Below, in pieces: positions 1 through 12,000 of a stretch of 64,000 nt of DNA. The notes beneath the pieces were generated by a model. The model was not told where the DNA came from. It saw nothing but the letters and a program-made list of their open reading frames with translations, and searched no databases. The stretch comes from Diaporthe sp. PMI_573 (taxonomy: Eukaryota; Ascomycota; Sordariomycetes; Diaporthales; Diaporthaceae). A program made the translations under genes and the position numbers. The DNA is taken from NCBI GenBank assembly GCA_021399435.1, contig JAJTUP010000027.1, positions 124,001 through 188,000 of the forward strand. The letters run 5' to 3'. How positions within the stretch are numbered: the stretch's first letter is position 1; every line of letters begins with the position of its first letter.

Positions 1-1002
1 ATCCTTTAGAAGGGGGTATAGGCCCTACAAGCCTATTCTACCCAAGTAAATAGTATATACTATGTCCCTAGTAGTAGTATGAAAGCTTTGGAGATAGTGC
101 TGCCCCTTTTTAATAAGGAGGTAGCTAGGGATTATGAAAAAATCTCTACCCCTGAAGAGCCTATTTTTATAGAAGAATTAGGCCCTTCTGGGTCCTCTAT
201 AGGCTCTACTGCCTTAGGTTCTGGGCTATAGAAGCCTAACCTTGAGATACAGGGTCTTCCAGTACGGGTCCTTTGCACGTCCCCTTTTATAGGTCTTTCG
301 CCCTCTCGGCTAGAAACGCCTGTAGGAAATAGGGGGGGTAGGGCTATAGAGGACCTAGAAGATCTTCTTTTAGAGGGCCTCTCACCTTCTAGAAAGGCTA
401 CCAGATAGCCTATTTAGGCTAAACCTTCTGAAGGGTCCCCTAAGCTACTTAAACTAACTTATCTCTGGTATAAGAGATTAGGGTATATAAGCCTTTGTCT
501 ACTGAAGAAGACGGCTAAAATTGCCTAGGGGGTACCTAATTTTGATTTTATCTTAGAAGGGGACTTTTTCTACTTGCCCTACGATAGGGCTAAAGCGGTT
601 TGTAGGCTTAACTATAGGCCTATAGACGATCTAGAGGGTATATTAGACTCTTTAGAAGGGGATACCTTTTTTATTAAGCCTATGCCCTATAATAAGTGCC
701 TTATTGGGCTACTAATAGTGGATAGAAAGTCTAGATTTTGGTGGCTTTTCCTGCTAAAAAGCCGAGATGGAGACCCTATTATGGATACTATTAAGGGCTT
801 TTTCAGGTCTTTAAAAGCCCTATTTAGGCAATACCCTAAGGGTTTCTATTTTGACGGTGGGAAGGAGATAAATGCTAGCCTATAGGCCTGGCTATAGTAT
901 AAAGGCATAGAGTTTTCAACTAGTAGCCCCTATATTTACAAGTAAAACGGTCTAATAGAATGTTTTATTAAGGTTATTCTGGACTGTTTAAGGGCTACTA
1001 TA
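1..1002 (+). mobile_element. Ty1/Copia retrotransposon, 5' portion (left of the nested insertion)
   Basis: This is the left part of a Copia element whose 5' LTR and gag lie outside the window. One + frame runs through it with TAG/TAA stops. It shows a GAG-pre-integrase remnant at about 460-515 (WYKRLGYISLCLLKK, where the family has WHRRLGH) and the integrase core at about 690-1002 (GLLIVDRKSRFWWLF, then the acidic FDGGKE site, then NGLIE). The reading frame stops abruptly at 1002 and resumes in phase at 25380, after a 24.4-kb insertion. The 5 bases ctata at 998-1002 are repeated at 25380-25384 as a target-site duplication. Premature stops sit where Gln or Trp codons are expected, as RIP produces. 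The element is dead. Confidence 0.85.
574..885 (+). pseudogene. Copia integrase core fragment (longest open piece)
   Basis: This 103-codon stretch is free of stops and covers the first part of the Copia integrase catalytic core. It includes the IVDRKSRFWW segment around the first catalytic Asp and the FDGGKE segment around the second Asp. It is bounded by in-frame TAG codons and is only part of a longer broken pol frame that continues to 1002 and again from 25380. It should not be annotated as an independent gene. Confidence 0.8.
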
Positions 1003-1210
1003 TGTAACGGTCTCAAGGTAGTATATTACAACTAGCTAGGCTACTCTACGAGTATAATTAAACTTGTAGAATAAAGGAAACAACTAAAGGCGACTACATG
1101 TCCCCGCCTATAAGTATCTGCATAGAAGGGTCTGTACATTGGTTTGGTCTGTATACCCTTCCGGGCCGAGAGATTCTAAGGCTAAGCCATCTAGGCCTCA
1201 GCCTGTTACA
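1003..1210 (-). repeat. Gypsy A LTR, left copy (3' LTR in element orientation)
   Basis: This 208-bp terminal repeat runs from TGTAACGG to CTGTTACA and matches 25172-25379 at equal length, with roughly sixteen transition differences. The flanking base context and the polypurine tract just to its right identify it as the 3' LTR of a minus-strand element. The same LTR family also occurs at 3833-4040 and 21549-21755. Confidence 0.85.
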
Positions 1211-1619
1211 ACTACCCCTTCTCTCCTTCTTTTGTCAGTTCGCGGCAGACTGTCCTTAAGGTACTGTTAAGCGTATAGGTTAGAGATAACTAGTTGCTAG
1301 CCCTAATCAGACGTAAATTCTCTACAGGCCAGTTTGTATATGTTGAGAGCTGCCGTATTTAACAGGTTCTGTATTGGTTCTTATATAGGCCTTACATAGC
1401 CTCTCTACTTAATAAGTACTTAGACTCTACAGCCTCTCTTCTAGTAGTTTAGTATCTCTTTTATCTTATATTTAGCCTAATCAGAGTTATCCTTATTTAC
1501 AAGGGCTAGGGGCTGATAGTTATCGCAGGTCTAGGAAGAAAGGGGGTCCTCGGGTGCCTGATAGAGAAGCGATATATAGAACCTATTGTAGATCCTAGGT
1601 AGCATATTTAATCTATAGT

Positions 1620-2153
1620 TGTTAAATGGAAACGCTTGTGTGGGCGCTGTATGTAAGGGGTTACCCTAGACTTTACGTAGGGAGTTACCCTAGACTTGGC
1701 ACTTTTTTGGCTAAGTGTCTATGTGGCGTGCGTGCCGGCAGATGAGTTTGGTGGCCGTGAGTCGATTTTTTGGGCTATTGTAAGACCCTAACTTCGTATC
1801 TTTACATTTTCCTTATTTTTTATCCAAAAAGCATGTAACCTAGTTCATTAGATAGCCTGATTTCTGAAGTTTATCTGTATTTAGTTTGGTTACTGTCAGG
1901 GTTAGGGTTGGCTGGTTATTTAAAGCTAAAGATAGTGGGTCCGAGGGCCGAATTTTCCGGCCTCCCTATCTGCGCACCAGAGCCAACTACAGCGTGCCCA
2001 GGGTTGAGATGATGTCGGAGGGACTGTGAGGAGGGCTGACAGAAGCCCACTTAAATTTAATGCAAAGTTGTCTAAACCATTTTTAATTGTCCCAACAAGA
2101 CCTCAGTGTACCCTACTGCTACCTGACTCTCATTTGATCTACCAACCTTTAGA
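1620..2153 (+). repeat. Solo LTR of the Copia family inside Gypsy A
   Basis: This 534-bp copy matches the Copia 3' LTR at 27955-28477. It starts with TGTTAAAT and is flanked by atagt at 1615-1619 and 2154-2158. The empty site is visible in Gypsy B at about 4440-4455, where the same context runs through without the insert. No internal Copia sequence accompanies it, so it is a solo LTR left by LTR-LTR recombination. Its right end lacks about 12 bases present at the end of the 27955-28477 copy. Confidence 0.8.
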
Positions 2154-3832
2154 ATAGTTATAGGATTTAATTACTTCTACCACCGTGTATTTAGCATTTA
2201 GCTAGTCTAGCTTCTTTAACAGCCTTAGTATTCTTATATTCCTAAGACGTAACTAGACTTTATTACTTTTTTTAAACTACTTAGATAGAGCCCTTACTTA
2301 GTTTATATAGTACTCTTGTCTCTCCTAGGCAGACACTATAGCAGCTTGGGCAAGTTTTATAGCCTCTTACAACCTTAATATAAAAGCTTTTCTTATAGCG
2401 ATAGGTATATTACCTAATATCTATAGGTCTCCCTTATCTTTAATTAGTCTGAGGATGTCTATATAGTAGCTATAGGTAGCAAAAAAGGGGCTGATCCCAG
2501 TAAATGTTGCATCTCGGTTATTAGTTACTAATATTATAGCTAGCAGCATCTTATTCCAGTCGTCTTGCTAGTATGTAGTAAATATTTATATATAATCTTT
2601 AATAACTTGGTTAGCTCGTTTTATTACTCTATCTGTCTCTAGATAGTATGCTATAGATAGTCTCTGCTTAATCTACAGTAACTTGTATATTTTCTTCTAG
2701 GTTAGACTAATAAACTATAGCTTATAATTTAAAATAACTACTAAAGAAACTCTATAATATCTAATTAGACACTCTAGTAGGTACTAAGCTACCTCCCTGG
2801 CTGTGGTAGATACTATAGACTTAAAGATTACATTTTTAAATAGTTAATCTATAATAACTATAATGTTAGTAGCTTAACTAGTGCTAGTTAGTAGAAGCTA
2901 TATAATAAAATCTACGAATATTTCTAACTATGCTTGATTTAGAATAGAGAGGGGCTTTAGTAGCCCTCGCTTCTTCTCTTGCTATACTGCTTTTCAGCTA
3001 CATATATTATAATTATATAAGAACTTCTAAATGTTTTAACTAAGCCTAGGCTAAGTAAAATTACGGCTGATTAGAGCTTTTATTATATCTCTACCTAGGT
3101 AACCTATAAGGAATAAATTATAGGTATCCTGTATAATCTTAGTCTACAGGGGTTTATAATATAGAACCTAAATATAACCTCTCTAATATAACTACTGCTA
3201 TTTATTTATAGAGTATTCTAATATAGAGATAGGTAATCTTTATTAATAGGAAAATTAATGTTCTTCTCTAATTACTACTTCTCTAATTAGCTAGTAATAA
3301 TTGTTAACCTATAGTAATTGTTTCTACAAGTCTTTTAATAATAGGTCTTTAAATAGAGGTGCTAGGGGATCTAAATAATCAGCCCCTAGGTTTAATTCTC
3401 TATCCTAATCTCCTCTAGTAATAAATCTAGTCTTAATAGATACTTGTTAGGCTTTAATTAGAGTAGCCTAGTTTATAATAAGTATTTTTTAGCCCTGTAG
3501 CCTAAGAAGTTAAATATACCTTCCTACTAGTTAGTTATCTTAAGTATTAAAAAGTATATCTTGTTTTTTTTTTAACAAGATATTAGATACTATAGCTTCT
3601 TTACCTGCCTGGTAGTATAATTTGAAATTATATCTTACTAGGGTCTCTAACCACTATATCTATTACTTGCTAAGCTATCTCTTCTTTCTAAAATACTCTA
3701 GGTTTTTATAGTTAGTAAGGACTTTAAAAGAAGGTATACTTTAAAGTTTAGCATCCTATTATTTTATATAGTAGATAATTACTAATAGTTTTTTATTATA
3801 AATTAGGTAGTTACATTTAATAGGTAAGTTTT
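2154..3832 (-). pseudogene. Gypsy A pol fragment: integrase and C-terminal RNase H
   Basis: Read on the minus strand, 3832 to about 3560 encodes the second half of a Gypsy RNase H (YNKKLLVIIYYIK, then VLTNYKNLEYF, then WLETL). Leftwards, 3500 to about 2200 encodes integrase, including a catalytic core piece near 2790-2935 with TNIIVIIDXLFKN, where the family has a VVDRLSK-like motif. The many stops are at codons where Trp, Gln or Arg is expected. Its upstream half (RT, protease, gag) lies beyond Gypsy B, from 21761 to about 24740. Confidence 0.75.
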
Positions 3833-4040
3833 TATAATAATCTCAAGGTAGTATATTATAACTAGCTAGGCTACTCTATAAGTATAACTAAACTTATAGA
3901 ATAAAGGAAATAACTAAAAGCAACTATATGTTCCCGCCTATAAATATCTATATAAAAGGATCTATGTATTAGTTTAGTCTATATGCCCTTCTAGGCTAAG
4001 AAATTCCAAGGCTAAGCCATTTAGGCCTTAGCCTATTATA
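3833..4040 (-). repeat. Gypsy B LTR, left copy
   Basis: This 208-bp copy of the Gypsy A/B LTR begins TATAATAATCTCAAGG and ends CCTATTATA. Both termini are altered by G-to-A and C-to-T changes relative to TGTAACGG and CTGTTACA. A plus-strand pyrimidine run at 4041-4060 is the polypurine tract of a minus-strand element. Confidence 0.85.
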
Positions 4041-4766
4041 ACTACCCCCTCTCTCCCTCTTTTATTAGTCTATAGCAAACCATCCTCAAAGTACTATTAA
4101 GTATATAGATTAGGGATAACTAGTTGCTAGCCCTAATTAAATATAAATTTTCCATAGGCTAGTTTATATATATTAAGAGCTACTATATCTAATAGGTTCT
4201 GTATCAGCTCCTATATAGGCCTTATATAGCCTCTCTACTTAACGAGTACTTAGACTCTATAGCCTCTCTTCTAGTAGTTTAGTATCTCTTCTACCTTATA
4301 TTTAGCTTAATTAGGGTTATCTTTATTTAGAAGGGCTAGGGGTTAATAATTATTGCGGGTCTAAAAAAAAAGAGAGTCTTTAGGTGTCTAATAGAGAAGT
4401 AATATATAAAACCTATTATAGATTCCAGGCAGTGTATCTAATCTATAGTTATAAGATCTAATTACTTCTACTACTATATATTTAGTATTTAGCTAGTCTA
4501 GCTTCTTTAACAGCCTTAGTATCCTTATATTTCTAAAATATAACTAGACTTTGTTACCTTTCTTAAACTACTTAAATAAGGCTTTTACTTAGTTTATATA
4601 GTGCTCTTGCCTCTCCTAGGCAAACGCCATAGTAGCTTAGATAAGTTTTATAGCCTTTTACAACCTTAATATAAAAGCTTCTCTTATAGTAATAGATATA
4701 TCGCCTAATATCTATAGGTCTCCCTTGTCTTTAATTAGTCCGAGGATGTCTACATAGTAGTTATAG

Positions 4767-5094
4767 TAAAAACGTGGACACCAAAGCCGAGCATAACAGG
4801 TGCCTAAGTTCTGCTGGCCCCTCTGAGCGAGAGAGAGAAAACTGCTAGAGGGCTCTAACGCGAAGAAAGAAGAGATAATGAAAAAGGGCCGGAAGGGCCA
4901 CGAAGGTGATAAAAGCAGTGATTGGGTTCTGATCAGACAATATCATAGGTTATCAAATAATAATAATAGAAGAATGAGTTTAATTGTTGCTTCGGCCCTT
5001 GAGAGGGATAGAAGTATGTCCGGTACTTATAGTACGGACGGCCAAGAAAGAAAATTCATCGTACTAGCTATGTGAAACACTGCACCCTGTAATA
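4767..5094 (-). repeat. Gypsy C LTR, left copy (3' LTR)
   Basis: This 328-bp repeat matches 16426-16753 at identical length. The differences I read (about 18) are all C/T or G/A. A 65-codon open frame at 4878-5075 lies wholly inside it and has a 71-codon counterpart in the other LTR. These LTRs are less degraded than the interior. Confidence 0.85.
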
Positions 5095-6950
5095 CACCCC
5101 TCTCTAGCCCTTCGCTCCCTAGAGTAGAAGGGTTGACCAAACCATTCATCCGCCATTCTGATTAGTTCCCTCTCGTGTCCCTATAGCGCTTAGCTTACTA
5201 GTCTTAGGCTATCACCTAGTTGATGGTATTCTGAGTGTTGCCTTCATAAGATACTTGAATAATACGAGTCTATCCATGAAACTCTGGCTATATAGTGGGT
5301 ATTAGAACCCATTTTATTACCCTCCTCGTAGTCACGTAATGGTAAGCCCAAGTATTATAAGCTTTGATCTAATCACGCTAAGCTTTATGTTTATTGTTTA
5401 TTTTAGTATTATCAGGCTCTATACTCTAATGTCTATTGATCTAGTAAAACCTTATACTCGTCTTCATAACGGGTAGTTATAATCTAACCATTTTAGTATG
5501 AATAAAGGACTATTTATCTCTTATACTTAGTCGTTTTATCATTAAGGAAAGTAGCTACTCTAATTATATATGAGAGACTCTATAGTTAATTAGGTAGTAT
5601 AGATTAATATATCTAACCTGATTCTTTATTCCTTTCATGATTATCTTAGTTAGTAGTTATTTTATAGGTAGTGGAGGTAGATTTATATAAAGCTCTACAT
5701 CATGAAGTCCTTTCTTAATAAGTTCTGGCTAGGAGATTAGACTATACTTCTTCTTTACTTCCTAGAAATCATCAAGGCTAATTAAAGGGTAGTTGATAGG
5801 CTCTTGAAGACCATATCTAAGTCTGTTTAGCTCTAATTAGATAGCAAACATTTATATCTAGACTATTATTTTTTTAGGAGAGAGCCCTATGGGAGGGTTC
5901 TGGGTTAAGTTTAAGCTCTTCTAGTTACTAAACTCCTAGTTATTCCTTCCCTTATTCTTTTAAAAGAAGAAAGCTATATAATTAGCTACCTACTAGCTAT
6001 AGTTAGTAAAGCTTATCTAGGGTAAAATAGTAACTCTAATCACTCTAGGCTCCTTTACCCTAGGATATCCTTCCTTAATAAAGCTCTTATAGATAGTTAT
6101 GATCTTCCTATAGTTATGGTTTCGCTCTCCTATATTTAGATAAGTATTAATAGACCTAAGGTAATTAATAGTATGATCATAGATTCCAAGGGTAAAGTAC
6201 CTAGGTATATATACTAGTATAATAATAAACTAGTACTCTAGTATTAGTTATAACTATTTAAAGTTAGAGTAGGCTAGCTAATCATGAGAAATAATAAAGT
6301 AACTAATAAATATAATATTAATAAAGTTAAGAAGCTGCCATCTAATTAGGGCCAAGATATGGTTACTTCGAAGCTCTTTATTTCGAGCTAGGAGTCCCTT
6401 AATATCTACTAGGTTTAGAGCTAGGTATACCTAATATTTACTAAAGAAGTTTTGTAACCTAGGTAGTGATTAGAGCTTAGGGTATATGTTGATACCTGGA
6501 AAGTAGTTAGTAACTATCTTTCATACCTAATTACTTATAATAATATAATTAATATTAAAGAATAGAGGCCTCTCCTTGTATTCCATTAGCTAGACTTGTC
6601 TAATCTTAAGCCTATATATAAGGATTCGAGTCTTAAACAAGTTACAAGAAAGGTCTATACTAGCCTCACGGCTAAAGTCGTGATAGTTTTAGACATTAAC
6701 TAGATTAGGAAAACAGACGCTAGATAGCTATATACTAAAGTTATCGTAGAAGGGTAGTCGTGATAGTTAGATAGTAGGGTTAACCTGATCAGTAATAGAG
6801 ATAGGCTCAACTAATAAAATTAGGGTATCTAGGTTAAATGTCTCTCCTAAAGAAATGTTGGGAGAGGCTCTGGGAGACCTATGATAGGAGGAAGCTACCT
6901 ATAAAGTCCTAGTTATATAAAAGTCAAACCTAGAACGATGGCTAGATCTA
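5095..6950 (-). pseudogene. Unidentified sense-strand frame in Gypsy C, 3' of pol
   Basis: On the minus strand, from about 6950 leftwards to about 5940, a single frame stays readable for more than 300 codons, broken only by TAA/TAG codons compatible with RIP of Gln codons (for example NISLGETFNLDTL near 6840-6800 and YIPRYFTLGIYDH near 6210-6170). It decays further towards 5400. The residue mix is Leu/Ile/Asn-rich, with no transposon domain I recognise. It lies between integrase and the 3' LTR, where standard Gypsy elements have no gene. It could be an accessory gene carried by the element; no function is proposed. Confidence 0.4.
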
Positions 6951-7689
6951 CCCCTTCTAGACTACCTGTTACTTATAGTAGCTTTCTAATCACCTATAAG
7001 TATAGTGAGAAGTGTAAGGGAATTAAGTAGGTAATGAAAAGGAGGAGTAAAGTATAAGGAAAGTAGTAAGAAAGCTTATACCCCTAAGGGATATTATATA
7101 GGTAATCAAGTAAAGAGGTTAATATTATAAAAAGGGTAGCTTTACTACTTAGAGGTTATGAGAAGGATGAAATATAGTAATAATATATCTTACCTAAATT
7201 AGTTCTTTAGTATTACTAAAGGCTTTAGATATAGTTAATTAGAAACTAGAAAGTAGCTAAAAGAGGTTTATAGGTATTAGTTAGAAAGGTTTCGAGGAAA
7301 GGTCGCGTTAGGTACTATAGGGTTTTCATAGATTAGTAAAAGTACTACTTTTTATAAATTACTTATATCTATTAGTTAGTTCCCATCCCTTCTACTTTCC
7401 TTTAGGTATTAGAGTAGTCTAAGTATTTATTCAGGCAAGTAGCTAAGGTTAGTAAATCACCAGGCCTCTTAGGTATTCTCTTATATTCTTTAAAAACCTC
7501 CCCTCTCTTTTACTAATTCCGTTTAACCTTCTCTTATAATATTAACTTTCTATTACTTAGGGTATTACTTCGTTACTCTAATTAGATACTAAACAAGCTT
7601 CCTAAACCAAATCTTACTCCTATACTACCATCTTCCTTCTCTCACCCCTCAAAATATCTTCCTATACTCCCTAGAATCTCGATAAGAAA

Positions 7690-8580
7690 GGAAAGGGAAA
7701 GGAGGAAAGTAAGTAGAAGCCCCTATATCCCTTATATAAGGCTGATTACCCTAAACTAATCATTAACCATAATATTTATACTACCTTTATAAACCAAGGT
7801 ATACTCTTATAAAATATCATCCTCAAGTCTAAACTCTATACTTCCTTTACCTAAAACATCTCTATCCATACCCTAATCAGCCGTGGTATAAACTAGTATA
7901 TTACATAGCTCCTATCTAAGCCTATTATTAAGAAGATTCTAATCAACCTTTTTATCCTCTTCTTACTAAATAAGGATCGCGAGTTCCTCTACAAGTACCT
8001 CTAAATACTAATATAAATAGGTATAAATAAGGTTTTTATCAAGAAGATTAATAGTAAGCTATATGGGAAGTATATATCTAACCTATACTAATTAGATAAC
8101 AGGTATCATACTCCTACCCTCTTTATTACCTTTTTCAGTTATCAAAACACTTCTCCTTATAAGTACTATCTTATATACATATCCTAGAACTTTAATAATA
8201 GGGTCCTTATCATAGTCTTTTTCTTCAAGTACCAAAGCATCCCTGGTTTCAAGAAGGGTATATATACTAACTATCTTTACCACGTTAAAGGTAATAACTA
8301 TACTTTTAATAAGGATTCCTATATTCCTACTATTAAGGCTACTACTACTCTACTTAATTATAAATTCAAAGGTACTCCCTGATTAGAACTCACCTTAGGT
8401 AAATATACCTAAGTTAACAAGGAATTTAACTTTAATAAAGTAAGGGAGGAAGTAATTAGAAAGGTAAAGGGTTTTTAGCCTAGACTTAAGAAGCTAAAGC
8501 CTAAAGAGAAGAGGTCCTAGGAGTAATTTAGGAAAAGAATCAGGGTAAAAGGTTACATAAGGTAACGAACATTAAGTTTA
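7690..8580 (+). pseudogene. Unidentified antisense frame in Gypsy C
   Basis: On the + strand, opposite to gag-pol of Gypsy C, one frame from about 7690 to 8580 reads for about 290 codons. Its only interruptions are TAG/TAA codons at positions that would be Gln before RIP. It opens with a Lys-rich stretch and ends in a basic segment (KPKEKRS). Internal motifs include NKDREFLYKYL and FKGTP. I do not recognise the family. An antisense ORF between pol and the LTR is known in some plant LTR elements, but here it is only an inference from frame conservation. Confidence 0.35.
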
Positions 8581-8699
8581 TAGAACTACTACTCTTTACT
8601 CTCATAATAAGTAATTAATTTCAAATTTCATACATCATATAATAGTAAAATGAATATAAACTAGGCTCTAATCAGAGTAAAACGAATATCATAAGATAA

Positions 8700-9000
8700 T
8701 AAATAAAAGAAAAGGAGCCTAGTAAAAAAAAAAAAAATATTTAAATATAAAGAAAACAATCAGTCCGCGGTAAACTACTAGTCTTGATATATTATAAAGA
8801 GGAGTATCCCCCCCCCCAGGATAACAAAACAAAGCTAAATATTAAATAGAAGAAAAGCAACACATTTATAAAATTAACTAATGGTCTAATTAGCAAGGGT
8901 TGTTTATCCTAACTATTAGAATATTAATATACTAGTTAAATTATAGTAGTTAGTAAGGTAGCTATTATATTCAAGATCGCGTCCTGATACTAGAATATTA
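8700..9000. repeat. Low-complexity joint in Gypsy C
   Basis: A run of A (about 8724-8737), a run of C (about 8809-8817) and very AT-rich sequence separate the integrase end from the extra 3' frames. Nothing coding is apparent. Confidence 0.5.
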
Positions 9001-12000
9001 AGATAAGTTTTCTAAGTCCTTAGAGGAGGATATAGAAATAGGTTCTATTAACCATGAGATGTCTATAGGTATCTATTAAGGTAAAACATCTAAAAAGTCT
9101 TGATACTAATTAGAATCTTCTCCATCATCCTCGATCTCTATGTTAGCAATAGACAAGAATAGGTCTAAAAAAGTATCATATAATCGTGTTTGCTAAAGCT
9201 TATAGCCTATAGTTTCCGTCTTAGGTAGGTTTTCTATCCATAGTAGTAGTACTTCCAGCTCCTAAATTCCATTATATTTAACAAACTTCTTTAGCCTTCA
9301 AGGTAAATATATCCTACTAACTTCAGCTCTATCTAGCATTCAAAGCTTATATACATTATTCAAGGAAATAGAGTTAATAATATATAGACTAAACTATTAG
9401 TATGTTAGCTTCCTAAACAAGGAGTAATTAGTTTTCTATTACTTATTGATAATAAGAACAAGGTCTTCTTCCTTTAAAGGTGTTAGTCTTGAAAATCCAT
9501 AGTAAGTGTCTCTACTAGTAGCTTGCTTTCTAAATTCAGTAACAGACTATCGCGCCAGCTCCACGTCTTCTACTAGATTAAGTAGGGATCTAAGGCGATA
9601 ATATAAAGCCTCTTAAGGCGATATATAAGGTTCCTATACTTACACTCTCTAGGTTGGAATGTTGGTTTTTATTAGAATGATAGGATCATACTTATAAAGG
9701 AGGTAAAACAGGCTTTTCCCATACGAACACCTTAATAACGTGTAATTAGAGAAGAGGGTATATAGGAGAATGTATCTCCATCTTCTTACACCATCTTCCA
9801 TCATCTTAGTCAAAGCTGCCGTAAGAGTAAAATACCTATGTTTAATAATTCCATTCACCCATAGGTTATAGGTAGAAAGTAGGATTCATCTCACTCTAAT
9901 TAGTCAAAGGTACTATATAAATTCCCCCATATTCTCCTTACCTTTATCAACAACAGCTTTAAAAGGTAGCCCCTACTTAAGCAGGATATACTAGATGAAA
10001 AACCTCTTTATGTTCTTAGTATTAGTAATTCTAAGAAGCATAGCTTCAACCTAGCTAATAAGGTCATAGCAGGCTTCCACTAACTTATCATAGCCCTGAT
10101 TAGAAGGCAAGTATTAGACATTAATATGAATTTTCATAAATAGCTAGTCAGGAATAGTTAGAATAATCCTATCATTATAAACTCTAACACTCCACCTTGT
10201 ACACTTTAGGCATTCAGTAATAGCGTTCTCAACATCAGCATACATACCCTTCTAGTAGTACATGGTACAAATTCGAGAATATATCATATCTCGTCCTTAA
10301 TAACCTAAAGAAGCATGTATGTTCCTGATGATCCGTGACTTTAGATTAGGATCATTAATAACTCATCGTTATTCAAGGCCTTTCTCAGGTAACTACCAGA
10401 GGATTCCTTTATAAAGGGTAAAATAGTAAGCCGTTTTCTTAAAGGTTTATAACTATGAAGACGAAAGTCCTTATAGCATTATACTATCTTAAAAGTAAGC
10501 TATAATATCCTTAGATTATTTAGACTAAAAGCAAATATCGTTAAGCACCAGGCTCTAATCAGCCTTAACTATAGCCGTGTATCCTAGAGTCGTTTCACAC
10601 CAGTCCTTAATATCTCCTTCAATTTGCCTATTATCATCGTTAGATAGCCCTAGAGGTTTATAGGACAGGGCATTAGCTATTACGTTTTCCATTCCCTTTA
10701 CATACTAAACCATAAAGTCATAGGTCCTAATCACTACTAGCCATCTTATCACAAGAGCGCCGGGCACATCCATCACGGCTCCCTTTAGTTACTAAACAAG
10801 AATATTTAAATCTATTTCTAAGAAGAAGTATATACCATAAATGTAGAACCATAGGCATCTAATCATATAGAGAACTACTCTACATTCTCTCTTCATAGCA
10901 TTATAGAGCTTTTCCACACTTAACCATGCCCTACTCTCATATCTCACAGGATAGCAGGTACTATCTTTCTCCTATATAAGACAGGCTCCCTATCCTTAAA
11001 GACTGGTGTTAACCATGAGAATAATGTTCCCTTAAGTATAGTTAATATTAATTAGGTATAGTTTCATCATAATAGTTGCTTTCAAGGCATCCATAGCTTG
11101 CTAGCATTCTTCTAACCATTGAAAGAGTGCCCCTTTCTTGAGGAGATTAAAGAGAGGCCTGGCGATAATGCCGTAGAACGGCATCCATGCCTAGTAATAG
11201 TTAACAAGGCTAACAAAGGAGCAGACCTGAAAAACGTTCTAATAGCTTTCCTATTCTCTAATCTTAATAATCTTCTTATTTGCTAGTGCTTAGCCAAGAG
11301 TACTATACATATATCTAATAATATTGGTTTAATACTTATACTATTCTAACTTATAGGTATTAATAGCTATACTAGCTAGTTCTATATTATAGAGGACGTT
11401 ATCAAGATTCTTAATATATTTTACTATATATCTTCTAACTCTAGGTAGATTAGGAATCTCCTCGTTATCATAATCTGTGTCAGGACCTCTAACAACTACA
11501 TTATCTAGAAAAGGTCTATAAATTAAGGGAATTAAGTTATATAATAGCTACACCATACATTGTATAAACTAGGCCATAGAATTAGTAGCACCCATAGGTA
11601 GGCTATATTATTAAAATAATCTAATTAGTATTATAAAGGTCATCATATCGCAGCTCTTCTTATCAAGCTTAACCTAATTATAGCCTAAAAAGAAATCTAG
11701 GAGAGAAAGAATCTTATACATTATAAATTCTTCTGTAAATTCGTCTACTACTAGAGGTATGAAGGTATCTCTAATTATAACCCTATTTCCTTTAAAGATG
11801 TTGTTAATCAGCCAATACCCTAAGTCCTTTTTTTTAACTAGAAACCAGCCATTTCAGTATATTATGTAAGATTCCTCAATAACACTACTCGCCTCTCTTT
11901 CCCTCAGCATTTTAATAGCTATTACTCTAAGGGCTCTAGGTAGCTCGATTATCTTCGCTTAGTAGGCCTTATATAGCACAGTTCTAATCATTTAAGGTAG

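Noticed and set aside
4878..5075. 65-codon open frame as an independent small gene
   Set aside because: It lies entirely inside the Gypsy C LTR and has a counterpart in the other LTR; there is no evidence of a gene of its own.
8700..8820. A-run and C-run as a chromosome-scale origin or telomere relic
   Set aside because: These are simple homopolymers inside Gypsy C with no repeat array around them.
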